This document shows positions 1-8,181 of a stretch of DNA of 58,952 nucleotides, one piece after another (position 1 is the first letter of the stretch; each line of letters opens with the position of its first letter). Location of the stretch: NCBI GenBank assembly GCA_002729515.1, contig PBYF01000068.1:1-58952 (forward strand). The letters run 5' to 3'. Source of the DNA: Deltaproteobacteria bacterium (GTDB taxonomy: Bacteria; Myxococcota_A; UBA9160; SMWR01). A program made the position numbers and the translations under genes. The notes beneath the pieces were generated by a model. The model was not told the origin of the DNA, ran no database searches, and saw only the letters and a program-made list of their open reading frames with translations.

Positions 1-189
<189 letters not shown>

Positions 190-265
190 TTCCAGAGCGT
201 CGAAACCGGGTCGGCGGTACTGCCGAGTTCCGCACGCTCCACGTGGCCGGCGAGCGCCCGGCCCG

Positions 266-907
266 TCACGGGCTCGCAGTGGATTCCGCGTTCTTGACCA
301 CGAGCCGATCGATCAGGTCCTGAGGTCCGTCCTTGGAGAGGATCGACTTGAACTGGTCGCGGTAGTTGAGAACCAGACTGATCCCCTCGACCTTAACGTC
401 GATCACCAGCCACTTTCCGTCCTCGGCACGAAGACGGTACTCCACTTCGGCACCGCCGTAATCGCCGCCGATGATCTGGGTCAACACCTTCACATCGCCG
501 CGCGGCGCCGGAATCTGGCCCACCACTTCCACCTGCTCGTCCGAATAGCGGTCGATGCGTTCGCCGTAGGTACGAGCCAGGAAGGCCTTGAACTCCCGGA
601 TGAAAGCCTGCTGCTGCTCCGGCGAGAACTGGCGCCAGTAGCGGGCGACCACCAGCCGGGAAATGGCGACGAAGTCGAAACACTCCCAGGCGATCTGCTC
701 GATCCGGGCGCGGCGGCCGGCAGTGTCCAGCGAGTCGTCATTGAGGATGACGACCACCTCGTCGACGGTCTTCTGCACCAGCGCCGTCGCACCCGCGGGA
801 TTCGCCGACCCGGTCGCCGCGGCTACACCCGGAGCCAGAAACACCAGGGCCCCCAGCGCGAAGAAGCCCGCTCTCCTGCGCCTACTCCTGCATCGGCCTG
901 TCGACAT
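266..907 (-). CDS. mlaC: MlaC-family periplasmic phospholipid-binding protein
   Basis: A 213-residue protein of the MlaC/Ttg2D family, the soluble shuttle that carries phospholipid between the outer-membrane MlaA complex and the inner-membrane MlaFED complex. An Arg-rich start is followed by a hydrophobic signal segment (about residues 13-32) ending in an Ala-rich cleavage region. The body has the family pattern: AIAS-like helix (FVAISRLVVARYWRQ), FIREFKAFLARTYG, and a C-terminal strand region with WLVIDVKVEGISLVLNYR. It is the last gene of the mla operon. Its ATG lies 26 bases inside the end of mlaA, so translation is probably coupled. Length is typical for the family. Confidence 0.9.
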   Translation of the reverse strand: MSTGRCRSRRRRAGFFALGALVFLAPGVAAATGSANPAGATALVQKTVDEVVVILNDDSLDTAGRRARIEQIAWECFDFVAISRLVVARYWRQFSPEQQQAFIREFKAFLARTYGERIDRYSDEQVEVVGQIPAPRGDVKVLTQIIGGDYGGAEVEYRLRAEDGKWLVIDVKVEGISLVLNYRDQFKSILSKDGPQDLIDRLVVKNAESTASP

Positions 908-1742
908 CGATCTCCAACCCCGGGAAGTAATCGTAATCGGTTCGGGCCTTCTTCAGGTCGTGCTCCAGATTGTACCGGTACTGCGTATAGGCGTTGCGAA
1001 CCGCAACGTACCAGTCGAGAGAAGCGTCCCGCTCCGCTTCGAGCCGGTCGTGGATCAGCGAGCGGCGATTCAACGTGTCGACACCCTGCATTGCGAAACT
1101 CGCCGCGAGCGGGATGAAGAAGCTGATGGCGCGCAAGCCCGTATCGACGAGCAGCCCGAAGCCGTCCCGGATATTCGACGGACCAAAGAATGGGAGTACC
1201 AGGTAAGGACCCGGGGGAACACCCCAGAATGCGAGTGTCTGGCCGAAGTCCTCGACGTTCCGCCGCAATCCAATCGTGGAGGCGGGGTCCATCAAGCCGG
1301 CGATTCCCACCGTCGAGTTCACGATGAAGCGCCCGAGATCGATACCGGCATCCTTCATCTTGAGCTGGAAGAGATCGTTGACGAAGACGATCGGGAAACG
1401 CAGGTTGTCGAAGGCGTGGCGAAGCGCGTGCTGGACGAAACCGGGCATGACGTAGTCCCAGCCCTTCGAAACCGGCTCGATGGCATAGTGGTCGAGCCCT
1501 TCGTTGACCCGGAAGATCCCGCGGTTGAGGGGCTCCATAGGATCGCCCGCGGCCACGTCTTCCGCGTAGTCCTGCTCGAAGTCGAGGTCGTCGTGCATCC
1601 CGGCATCGGAGCCTCGAGAGCCTTCGACCGCGTCCACCTGGGACGACCGGGCGGGGCCGACCTCCGCCCGACCCGCTCCGGCGAGCAAGCACCCGGCGGC
1701 AATTGCGAGGGCCAGCCGTAACGTCCAGCGCGCATCGACCAT
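882..1742 (-). CDS. mlaA: MlaA/VacJ-family outer-membrane lipoprotein
   Basis: About 286 residues, homologous to MlaA (VacJ), which removes mislocalised phospholipids from the outer leaflet of the outer membrane. The N-terminus has a hydrophobic segment with a lipobox-like AAGC near residue 18. The core carries family blocks: DPMEPLNRGIFRVNEGLD, a helix with FVNDLFQLKMKDAG, then GRFIVNSTVGIAGLMDPA, and the GVPPGPYLVLPFFGPS motif typical of VacJ. ATG at 1742 follows AAGGAGGA and overlaps the mlaD stop; a GTG one codon earlier (1745) is the alternative. In E. coli mlaA is encoded apart from mlaFEDCB; here it sits inside the operon between mlaD and mlaC. Confidence 0.92.
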   Translation of the reverse strand: MVDARWTLRLALAIAAGCLLAGAGRAEVGPARSSQVDAVEGSRGSDAGMHDDLDFEQDYAEDVAAGDPMEPLNRGIFRVNEGLDHYAIEPVSKGWDYVMPGFVQHALRHAFDNLRFPIVFVNDLFQLKMKDAGIDLGRFIVNSTVGIAGLMDPASTIGLRRNVEDFGQTLAFWGVPPGPYLVLPFFGPSNIRDGFGLLVDTGLRAISFFIPLAASFAMQGVDTLNRRSLIHDRLEAERDASLDWYVAVRNAYTQYRYNLEHDLKKARTDYDYFPGLEIDVDRPMQE

Positions 1743-2200
1743 CACTCCTCCTTCAACCCCGCGTCGTTCACGAACTTTCCGATCAACCGCTCGATGGAAA
1801 GCGCGCTCTCCGTCATCTCGATTTCGTCGCCCGATTGGAGGATATCCTGCTCAGCGCCGGGCTCCAGCGCCACGAACTGGTCCCCCAGTACACCGGACGT
1901 CAAGATGCGCGCCGCGCTGTCCACGGGCAGAGCGAGGGTTTCGTCCAGCTCCAGGGCCACTCGCGCACGCAGCAGTTCGTCCAGTTCGACATCCGAGACT
2001 TCACCGACCTTCACTCCCGAGATGGAAACCGGGGAACGCTGTTTGAGCCCCCCGACGTCGTCGAAAGCGGCGTAGACCGTAAGACCGCCCTTGCCGCGCC
2101 AGGAGAGCCCCCCGACCTGGAACGTCAGGTAGCCGAGGGCCACGAACCCTCCCAGAACGAAAAGGCCCACCAGGAAATCTCGGATGGGCGACGATTGCAT
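1742..2200 (-). CDS. mlaD: MlaD-family MCE-domain protein
   Basis: A 152-residue inner-membrane protein with one N-terminal transmembrane helix (about residues 9-27) and one MCE domain. MlaD forms a hexameric ring on MlaFE and contacts the lipid cargo. Visible MCE features are the AAFDDVGGLKQRSPVSISGVK region, then VGEVSDVEL, and the late SARILTSGVLGDQFVALEPG block. ATG at 2200 is preferred because GGAGG lies just upstream; an in-frame TTG at 2266 would start inside mlaE. It starts 16 bases after the mlaE stop, and its TGA overlaps the mlaA start. Confidence 0.92.
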   Translation of the reverse strand: MQSSPIRDFLVGLFVLGGFVALGYLTFQVGGLSWRGKGGLTVYAAFDDVGGLKQRSPVSISGVKVGEVSDVELDELLRARVALELDETLALPVDSAARILTSGVLGDQFVALEPGAEQDILQSGDEIEMTESALSIERLIGKFVNDAGLKEE

Positions 2201-2216
2201 GTGGAGTCCTCCCCAC

Positions 2217-2993
2217 TCAGACGCCCCACAGGGCAGTGATGGCGTAGTCAAAAACGAGCACGGCAACGGAGCCGGTCACCACCGTCCCGGTGGTGGCGGC
2301 GCTGACGCCCGCCGCCGTGGGCTCCGCGGTGAAGCCGCGATAGGTTGCAATGACGGCGATCAGGCACCCGAAGACCACCGACTTGAGCACACTTCCGGCA
2401 ATATCCTGGGAGAAAACGATCGCACCCTCCAGGCTGGTCCAGTACTGGCCGCCATCGAGACCGAGGTAGGAGACGCCCACCAGGTAGCCGCCAAAGATCG
2501 CGAACACTATGAAGAGCGCATTCAGAAGCGGCATAGCCACCACCATTGCCAAGGCCTTCGGCGAAATCACAAAGTCGAGAGGATCGATCGACATCATTCG
2601 CAGGCCGTCGATCTGTTCAGTTGTCACCATCGTAGCGATCTGAGCCGCCATCGCGGAAGCCGCGCGGCCCGTCACCAGAAGCGCCGTCAGCACCGGGCCG
2701 AGTTCGCGCACCAATACCAGGCCAACCATCGCACCCAGCGAGCCCTCGGCCCCGAAGCGAGCCAGGTTGTAGTAGCCCTGAAGCGCGAGCACCGCCCCCA
2801 CGGTCAGGCCCGACAGGCAGATGATTGCCAGCGAGAGCACACCGATATCGAAGAGCTCGTCCACGAAGCGCCGCACGCGGTAGCGGGGCTGCACGCCGGC
2901 CCGAACGAAGCCCCCCACGAAAACGCCCATGCGGCCGAGTTCGCCCACGATTTCGAGCACGCGCAGACCGAGCCGTTCGATCGCAGCCCTCAC
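2217..2993 (-). CDS. mlaE: MlaE-family lipid ABC transporter permease
   Basis: A 258-residue permease of the MlaE family and membrane partner of MlaF and MlaD. Several hydrophobic helices are visible. Conserved MlaE blocks include EGSLGAMVGLVLVRELGPVL, then TALLVTGRAASAMAAQIATM, and EQIDGLRMMSIDPLDFVISPK. The GTG start at 2993 overlaps the mlaF TGA by four bases (GTGA), a sign of coupled translation. I found no separate STAS-domain mlaB gene in the operon. Confidence 0.93.
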   Translation of the reverse strand: MRAAIERLGLRVLEIVGELGRMGVFVGGFVRAGVQPRYRVRRFVDELFDIGVLSLAIICLSGLTVGAVLALQGYYNLARFGAEGSLGAMVGLVLVRELGPVLTALLVTGRAASAMAAQIATMVTTEQIDGLRMMSIDPLDFVISPKALAMVVAMPLLNALFIVFAIFGGYLVGVSYLGLDGGQYWTSLEGAIVFSQDIAGSVLKSVVFGCLIAVIATYRGFTAEPTAAGVSAATTGTVVTGSVAVLVFDYAITALWGV

Positions 2994-3778
2994 GCGCCGC
3001 TCCCGCCCGCCGGACCTTCGTCACCGCTATCGGCGTCCAGGAACTCGACGATCGCGCGCTCCGAGCTGTGCACCAGATCCTTCGGCGTACCCGCCACGGC
3101 CCGGCCCTCGGTCAAGAAAACGATGCGGTGGGCCATTCGCATCGACGACGCCAGGTGGTGCGAAGTCACGAGCATCGTGAGGCCCAAGCGCCGATTGAGA
3201 TCCACCAGAAGCTTCTCGATGCGCCGCAGGTTGAGCGGATCGAGTCCGGAAAAGGGCTCGTCGCACAGAACAATCTCGGGATCGGTCACCAGCGCGCGAG
3301 CCAGGGCCGCGCGCCGGCTCATGCCGCCGGAGAGTTCACGGGGGTAGAGCGGACCGGCGTCGGGCAGACCGACCGCCGCGAGACGCCGCTCCACCTCGGC
3401 GACGACATCGGCTTCGGTCCGCTCCGTGTGCTCGCGCAACGGAAGGGCCACGTTGTCGGCGATCGTCATCGAATCGAGGAGAGCCCCGTACTGGAAGAGC
3501 ATCCCGATCCGGTCGCGCAGGCGGTAGAGATCCGCGTGCCCGAGCCGGGCGACGTCCTGACCCGCGACGCGCACCGCGCCCGAGTCGGGCCGGGTGAGAC
3601 CGGCGATGAGCCGGAGGAGGGTGCTCTTCCCCGACCCGCTTTCGCCCAGAATCACCGTGATCTGGCCCCGCATGAAACCACACGAGAGGCCTCGGAAAAC
3701 GGGGCGTCCGCCCAGGGACAGGCGCACCCCATCCAGCGCGATCCGGAACTCTTCCACCGCCTCCGCGTGGTCCTCCAC
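2990..3778 (-). CDS. mlaF: MlaF-family lipid ABC transporter ATPase
   Basis: A 262-residue ABC ATPase that powers Mla phospholipid transport at the inner membrane. It shows a Walker A GESGSGKST (residues 45-53), Q-loop FQYG near 96, signature LSGGMSRR starting at 149, and Walker B IVLCDE (169-174) followed by the D-loop SGLDP. H-loop histidines follow in VTSHHLA. It is the first gene of the operon and starts with GTG at 3778. The divergent intergenic region separates it from the SMUG1-like gene. Confidence 0.93.
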   Translation of the reverse strand: MEDHAEAVEEFRIALDGVRLSLGGRPVFRGLSCGFMRGQITVILGESGSGKSTLLRLIAGLTRPDSGAVRVAGQDVARLGHADLYRLRDRIGMLFQYGALLDSMTIADNVALPLREHTERTEADVVAEVERRLAAVGLPDAGPLYPRELSGGMSRRAALARALVTDPEIVLCDEPFSGLDPLNLRRIEKLLVDLNRRLGLTMLVTSHHLASSMRMAHRIVFLTEGRAVAGTPKDLVHSSERAIVEFLDADSGDEGPAGGSGA

Positions 3779-3847
3779 GCTCCCCCCAGTCGGGTAGTTG
3801 GGCGGATACTAGCCCGGGCGCGCCGACCAGGCGGCGCCCCGGCGCAC

Positions 3848-3861
3848 GGGGGTCGACCCCC
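3848..3861. promoter_or_regulatory. 14-bp perfect palindrome between divergent genes
   Basis: GGGGGTCGACCCCC is a perfect 14-bp palindrome in the 139-bp gap between mlaF (minus) and the SMUG1-like gene (plus). A TAGTAT hexamer on the minus strand (3811-3806) could be an mlaF -10 box, but no good -35 box is visible. An operator role is only a guess, since GC palindromes arise fairly easily at this base composition. Confidence 0.3.
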
Positions 3862-3917
3862 CACGCTTCTTTGCCACACTCGCAGCCGCTAGCTCCGACA
3901 CAGCCGGGGCGGGGGAG

Positions 3918-4685
3918 ATGAGAAAAGCTTTGGGAACGCTGTCTCGAAACGAGACCGGGGCCGAGCTGGTCGCTGCGGCGCGCGCCCTCGAGCGCAGTGT
4001 CGGCCGTCTGCGCTTCGCAAGACCCGTGACCCACGTCTACAACCCGCTCTCCTACGCTCGCCGCGCCCACACGGCCTACCTGGAGCGTTACGGCGCCCGG
4101 CCCAAGCGGGTCGTCTTCTTGGGCATGAATCCGGGTCCCTTCGGGATGGCGCAGACCGGCGTGCCCTTCGGCGCCGTCGAACCCGTCCGCGACTGGCTCC
4201 GGATCGAGGTGAAGATCACCCGCCCGAGGACCGAGCACCCGAAACGTCCCGTGCTCGGCCTCGACTGCCCGCGCAACGAGGTGAGTGGCGAGCGCCTGTG
4301 GGGAGCGATCCAAGCCCATTGGAAACGCCCCGCGCGTTTCTTCGACCACCACTTCGTGGCAAACTACTGCCCGCTTCTCTTCCTGGAAGAGAGCGGGCGC
4401 AACCGCACGCCCGACAAGCTCGCCGCCGGCGAGCGCGAGCCGCTCTTCGCCGCCTGCGATCGACACCTCGCGCGCCTCATCGACGCCCTGGACCCGGAAT
4501 GGGTGGTGGGGATCGGCGCCTTTGCGGAGAGGCGAGCCCGGGAAGTGCTCGGGGGAACGGGGCGCCACATCGGACGCATCCTGCATCCGAGCCCGGCCAA
4601 CCCCCGCGCACAGCGCGATTGGGCGGGAACCGTGCGACGTGAACTGGCGGAGCTCGGCGTCTGCCCGGATCGAGGCACCCGATGA
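3918..4685 (+). CDS. SMUG1-family uracil-DNA glycosylase
   Basis: A 255-residue protein of the uracil-DNA glycosylase superfamily, SMUG1 type, which excises uracil and oxidised pyrimidines in base-excision repair. The diagnostic water-activating motif GMNPGPFGM is at residues 69-77 and is followed by QTGVPFG. The DNA-intercalation/His motif HPSPANP is at 222-228. FDHHFVANYCPLLF fits the central strand region. ATG at 3918 follows GGGGGAG. The last bases overlap the alkaline phosphatase start (ATGA), an unusual partner for a repair enzyme. Length matches vertebrate and bacterial SMUG1. Confidence 0.88.
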   Translation: MRKALGTLSRNETGAELVAAARALERSVGRLRFARPVTHVYNPLSYARRAHTAYLERYGARPKRVVFLGMNPGPFGMAQTGVPFGAVEPVRDWLRIEVKITRPRTEHPKRPVLGLDCPRNEVSGERLWGAIQAHWKRPARFFDHHFVANYCPLLFLEESGRNRTPDKLAAGEREPLFAACDRHLARLIDALDPEWVVGIGAFAERRAREVLGGTGRHIGRILHPSPANPRAQRDWAGTVRRELAELGVCPDRGTR

Positions 4686-6190
4686 GCGCACGTGGGGGCC
4701 GAATCGTGCTGGGAGCGCTCGCGGCGCTGACCGCGGGGGCCGGCGGAGCGGCGGCGGAGGGCCCCGAGAAGTGGCTGCGGCAGGGCCGCAAGGCGGTGGA
4801 AAACGCGCAGGCGCTGCGTCCGACAGCCGCTCGTGCGAAGAATGCGATCATCTTTGTCGGCGACGGCATGGATCTCGCCACCGTCACGGCGGCGCGGATT
4901 CTCGAGGGCCAGTTTCAAGGACGCAAAGGCGAAGAGAACCTGTTGGCCTTCGAGGAATTCCCGTACGTCGCGTTGGCAAAGACGTACAACACGAATCAGC
5001 AGGTTCCGGATTCGGCCGGAACCATCACGGCGATCCTCAGCGGGGCCAAGACACGCGCCGGTGTGATCGGATTGGACGAGACGGTCGAGCGCGGAGACGC
5101 CCGGGGTGCCGCCGGACACGAATTGAGAAATCTCTTCCAGGAGGCAGAGCAGCGCGGTCTCGCAACGGGAGTGGTGACGACGACGAGCGTTACCCACGCA
5201 ACACCCGCAGCGGCCTACGCCCACTCGCCGGAGCGAAACTGGGAAAACGACAGCAACCTTTCGCCCGCCGCACGCGCTGCGAACTTTCCGGACATCGCTC
5301 GCCAGCTCGTGGAATGGCGCTACGGCGACGGGCTCGATGTCATACTTGGCGGCGGCCGGTGCCACTTCCTTCCCACGACGACCGCAGACCCCGAGTATCC
5401 GGATGCAACGGGTCAACGCGGGGACGGCCGCAACCTGATCACCGAGTGGCAGAAGCGCCACCCCAAAGGCCGGAGCATCTGGAACCGGGCCGAGTTCGAC
5501 GCGGTGGACCCCGCGAAAACCCGAAACCTGCTCGGCCTCTTCGAGACGAGCCACATGCAATTCGATCTCGACCGCAGCAAGGACAACGCCGGGGAGCCCT
5601 CGCTCACGGAAATGACCGAGAAGGCGATCGCGATCCTCGCGCGCAATCCCAAGGGCTACGTGCTGCTCGTCGAAGGTGGCCGCATCGACCATGCACACCA
5701 CCTGGGCAACGCGCACCGTGCGCTCGTCGGTACGATCGCGATGTCGGACGCCGTGCGCACCGCCCGGGAGAAGACGAGCGAGAAAGACACACTCATCGTC
5801 GTCACCGCGGACCACGGACACGTGCTTTCGATCTCCGGCTATCCCACCCGGGGAAACCCGATCCTCGGCAAAGTGCTGGAGAACGACGAACGGGGTGAGC
5901 CCAGCACCGAATTCGCCCGCGACCTCAACGGCCTGCCGTATACGACGCTCGGCTACCAGAATGGACCCGGAGCACGAAAAGCACGTCCGGACCTGAGCGC
6001 GGTGGACACCACGGAGCCCGAGTTCCGCCAGGAATCGCTGATCCCGCTCCCCCACGAAACCCACTCCGGAGAAGATGTTCCCGTCTACGCCGACGGGCCG
6101 GGCGGCAATCTCTTCCACGGCGTGCAGGAGCAGAGCTACCTCTACCACGCCATCGTGGAAGCGCTGGGCTGGTACAAGCCAGACGAGTAA
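4682..6190 (+). CDS. Alkaline phosphatase, PhoA superfamily
   Basis: A 502-residue metal-dependent phosphomonoesterase, probably periplasmic: residues 1-25 form a signal peptide (basic start, Ala/Gly-rich core, AAA before cleavage). Metal and nucleophile motifs are visible: IIFVGDGMD near 57, the nucleophile Ser111 in PDSAGT, VTHATPAAAYAH, GGRIDHAHH for zinc/magnesium ligands, VTADHGH, and HSGEDVPVYA near the end with the last His ligand. The overlap with the upstream SMUG1-like gene suggests co-transcription. Substrate is unknown; phosphate scavenging is the family default. It ends 16 bp from the convergent nucleotidyltransferase gene. Confidence 0.93.
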   Translation: MSARGGRIVLGALAALTAGAGGAAAEGPEKWLRQGRKAVENAQALRPTAARAKNAIIFVGDGMDLATVTAARILEGQFQGRKGEENLLAFEEFPYVALAKTYNTNQQVPDSAGTITAILSGAKTRAGVIGLDETVERGDARGAAGHELRNLFQEAEQRGLATGVVTTTSVTHATPAAAYAHSPERNWENDSNLSPAARAANFPDIARQLVEWRYGDGLDVILGGGRCHFLPTTTADPEYPDATGQRGDGRNLITEWQKRHPKGRSIWNRAEFDAVDPAKTRNLLGLFETSHMQFDLDRSKDNAGEPSLTEMTEKAIAILARNPKGYVLLVEGGRIDHAHHLGNAHRALVGTIAMSDAVRTAREKTSEKDTLIVVTADHGHVLSISGYPTRGNPILGKVLENDERGEPSTEFARDLNGLPYTTLGYQNGPGARKARPDLSAVDTTEPEFRQESLIPLPHETHSGEDVPVYADGPGGNLFHGVQEQSYLYHAIVEALGWYKPDE

Positions 6191-6206
6191 TCCGTCGCCG
6201 GCTCGG

Positions 6207-6965
6207 TCAGGAGTCGGCATCCCGGGCGTCGAGCCAGGCCTCGGCCGCCCGGTAGGCTTCGACAGTCCCGACGTCGAAGCGGCTGCCCCGCATCTCGTGG
6301 GCGAAAACGGGCTCCCGCGCCACGAGCCAGGCGAGGAAGCCGCCGGGGGGATCCGCAGCCGGCTCGGAGCCCAGGAACTCCGGCACGAGCGCCAGCGCCG
6401 ATGGCTCGAAGCAATAAAGGGGTGGACACGCGCAGTCGGCGGGCGGATCGGCGGGCTTTTCGACGAAACGTTCGACGCGCCGCCCGGGTCCCAGAACTGC
6501 GACGCCGCTGCGGCGCAGGCGCGCCAGGTCCGGCTCGCGGTACGAAAGGATCAGGTTGCGTGGTCGCTGCGCACAATCGCCGAGAAACGCCGGCAGATCG
6601 AAACGAAACAGGTTGTCGCCCGCCGCTACGAGCGTCGGACCCGATGCGGGAAAGGTTTCGAGCGCGAGAGCAAGGTCGCCCACCGCGCCGAGCCGACTCT
6701 CGTTCCCGAGGGCTCCGTCGTTCACCAGATCGATCCTCGATTCTGGGCTGCTCCGGGCCCGGGCGTCGCACCACGCCTCGAAATGCCCCGCGAAGCGTCC
6801 GTTCGTCACGACCACCAGGTGATCGACGCGACCGGTCGCCACGAGCTGATCGACCAGGTCGTCGAGCAGGGGCCGGCCGCGCACGGGGAGCAGCGGCTTG
6901 GGCTGGTCGTCCGTCAACGGACGGAGCCGCGTCGCAAAGCCGGCGCAGAGCAGGATCGCCCTCAC
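6207..6965 (-). CDS. Sugar-1-phosphate nucleotidyltransferase
   Basis: A 252-residue nucleotidyltransferase of the RmlA/MurU-like fold that would join a sugar 1-phosphate to an NTP. The N-terminal signature is AILLCAGFATRLRPLT followed by DQPKPLLPVRGRPLL, which carries the catalytic Arg and the substrate-binding Lys-Pro. AAGDNLF contains the metal-binding Asp, and a later RFVEKP matches the sugar-binding EKP motif. The GTG at 6965 overlaps the kinase stop by four bases (GTGA). Pairing with a GHMP kinase suggests a two-step route from free sugar to NDP-sugar. The sugar and nucleotide cannot be assigned. Confidence 0.85.
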   Translation of the reverse strand: MRAILLCAGFATRLRPLTDDQPKPLLPVRGRPLLDDLVDQLVATGRVDHLVVVTNGRFAGHFEAWCDARARSSPESRIDLVNDGALGNESRLGAVGDLALALETFPASGPTLVAAGDNLFRFDLPAFLGDCAQRPRNLILSYREPDLARLRRSGVAVLGPGRRVERFVEKPADPPADCACPPLYCFEPSALALVPEFLGSEPAADPPGGFLAWLVAREPVFAHEMRGSRFDVGTVEAYRAAEAWLDARDADS

Positions 6966-8155
6966 AGGATACGCGCCCCGTCGGCGCTCTCGACCAGGAA
7001 GGCGCGCGCGCGCGCGGCGAGTTCCGGCACCGCCTCCCGGTATTCCGCAAGCACACGCTCTCGCACCACGCCGGCTCGCTCGGCCGCAACGAAGGCGACG
7101 CTGCAGCCGCCGTAGCCGGCACCGCTGAAACGCGCGCCCAGCACCCCCGGCGTCCCGGTGAGGATTTGCTGGAGCACGATCTGCTCTTCGGAACCCGTCT
7201 GGTAGTTCTCGACCGAGCTGGCGCAGGACTCGAACATCAACCGGCCGAATGCCACCAGGTCGCCACGCTCCCACGCGGCGGCGCCCCGGCGAACCCGGCG
7301 CCGCTCGTCCAGGAAGTGGCGCGCCCGGCCGCGCTCGGAAGGCGGCAGCGCTTCGAAGCGCTCTTCCAGCAATTTCTCGGGCAGATCGCCCAGGGAGGCG
7401 ACCGGGGCGAGGCCTTCCCACTCGGCAATCCGCGCAGCCGCGGTGCGACACTCGGCAACGCGCTCGTTGAAGGGTGTCTTCGAGAGGCTGCGACCGCGGC
7501 CACAGAAGACGATCAATACCCGCATGTCCGGCGCCCCGGCACCGAGCGCGAGCGCTCGCCAGCGCGGACCGCGCGTTTCTATTTCGAGCAGCTGGCCCCT
7601 TCGGGAGCCCACCACCGAGGCCGGATCGAGGATGCCACTGTCCACCCCGACGAACTCGTTTTCGGCCCGCCTTGCCAGCCCCGCGATTTCTTCGGGCGCC
7701 AGTTCGACGCCATTGGTGGCCGCCAGCGCAAGCAGGTAGGCGACCAGCACCGAGGCGGAGGACGAAAGCCCGCCCCCGGGCAGGTCGGCCTCGATCGACC
7801 CCAGAATGCCGCGGGGCCGCTGCGGAAACCGGTCGCGGAGCACCGCTGCGGCGCCCCGGGCGTACTGCTCCCATTCCCGCCCAGCGCGGGAACCATCCTC
7901 CAGGTCGAAGCGCACCTCGCCGGGAAAGCCCTCACTTTCGAGGCGCACCACCGCGTCCGGAGCCGGCGCAAATGCGAGCAGCGTCCCCAGGCCGATCCCC
8001 ATCCCGAGCACGGGTCCGTTCTGGTGATCGATGTGGGCACCGAGGGGACACACGCGGTAGGGGGAGACGACCGCGCGCACGTCGGCCGCCGGCACCTGCG
8101 CCCAGCGCGCGAGCGCAGCGCGCCGACGCTCGACCCGCTCCGCGTCGGGCTCCAT
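6962..8155 (-). CDS. GHMP sugar kinase, galacturonokinase-like
   Basis: A 397-residue GHMP-superfamily kinase. The sugar-binding signature is SPYRVCPLGAHIDHQNG (31-47) instead of the galactokinase form GRVNLIGEHTDY. The ATP-binding loop is GGGLSSSAS (127-135), the presumed catalytic Asp lies in VDSGILDPAS (171-180), and motif 3 is ARFSGAGYGGC near the C-terminus. The PLGAHIDHQ variant, SSVENY and the closing DGARIL closely resemble plant galacturonic acid kinase as I remember it. I infer phosphorylation at C1 of galacturonate or a related sugar acid; galactokinase is the alternative. The downstream nucleotidyltransferase supports a salvage role. Confidence 0.8.
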   Translation of the reverse strand: MEPDAERVERRRAALARWAQVPAADVRAVVSPYRVCPLGAHIDHQNGPVLGMGIGLGTLLAFAPAPDAVVRLESEGFPGEVRFDLEDGSRAGREWEQYARGAAAVLRDRFPQRPRGILGSIEADLPGGGLSSSASVLVAYLLALAATNGVELAPEEIAGLARRAENEFVGVDSGILDPASVVGSRRGQLLEIETRGPRWRALALGAGAPDMRVLIVFCGRGRSLSKTPFNERVAECRTAAARIAEWEGLAPVASLGDLPEKLLEERFEALPPSERGRARHFLDERRRVRRGAAAWERGDLVAFGRLMFESCASSVENYQTGSEEQIVLQQILTGTPGVLGARFSGAGYGGCSVAFVAAERAGVVRERVLAEYREAVPELAARARAFLVESADGARIL

Positions 8156-8181
8156 GGGCCGGGCATCCTAGCACCGGCCCC

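Noticed and set aside
6966..7874. N-terminal extension of the nucleotidyltransferase frame
   Set aside because: It lies wholly over the GHMP kinase in another frame; the GTG at 6965 starts the family match exactly.
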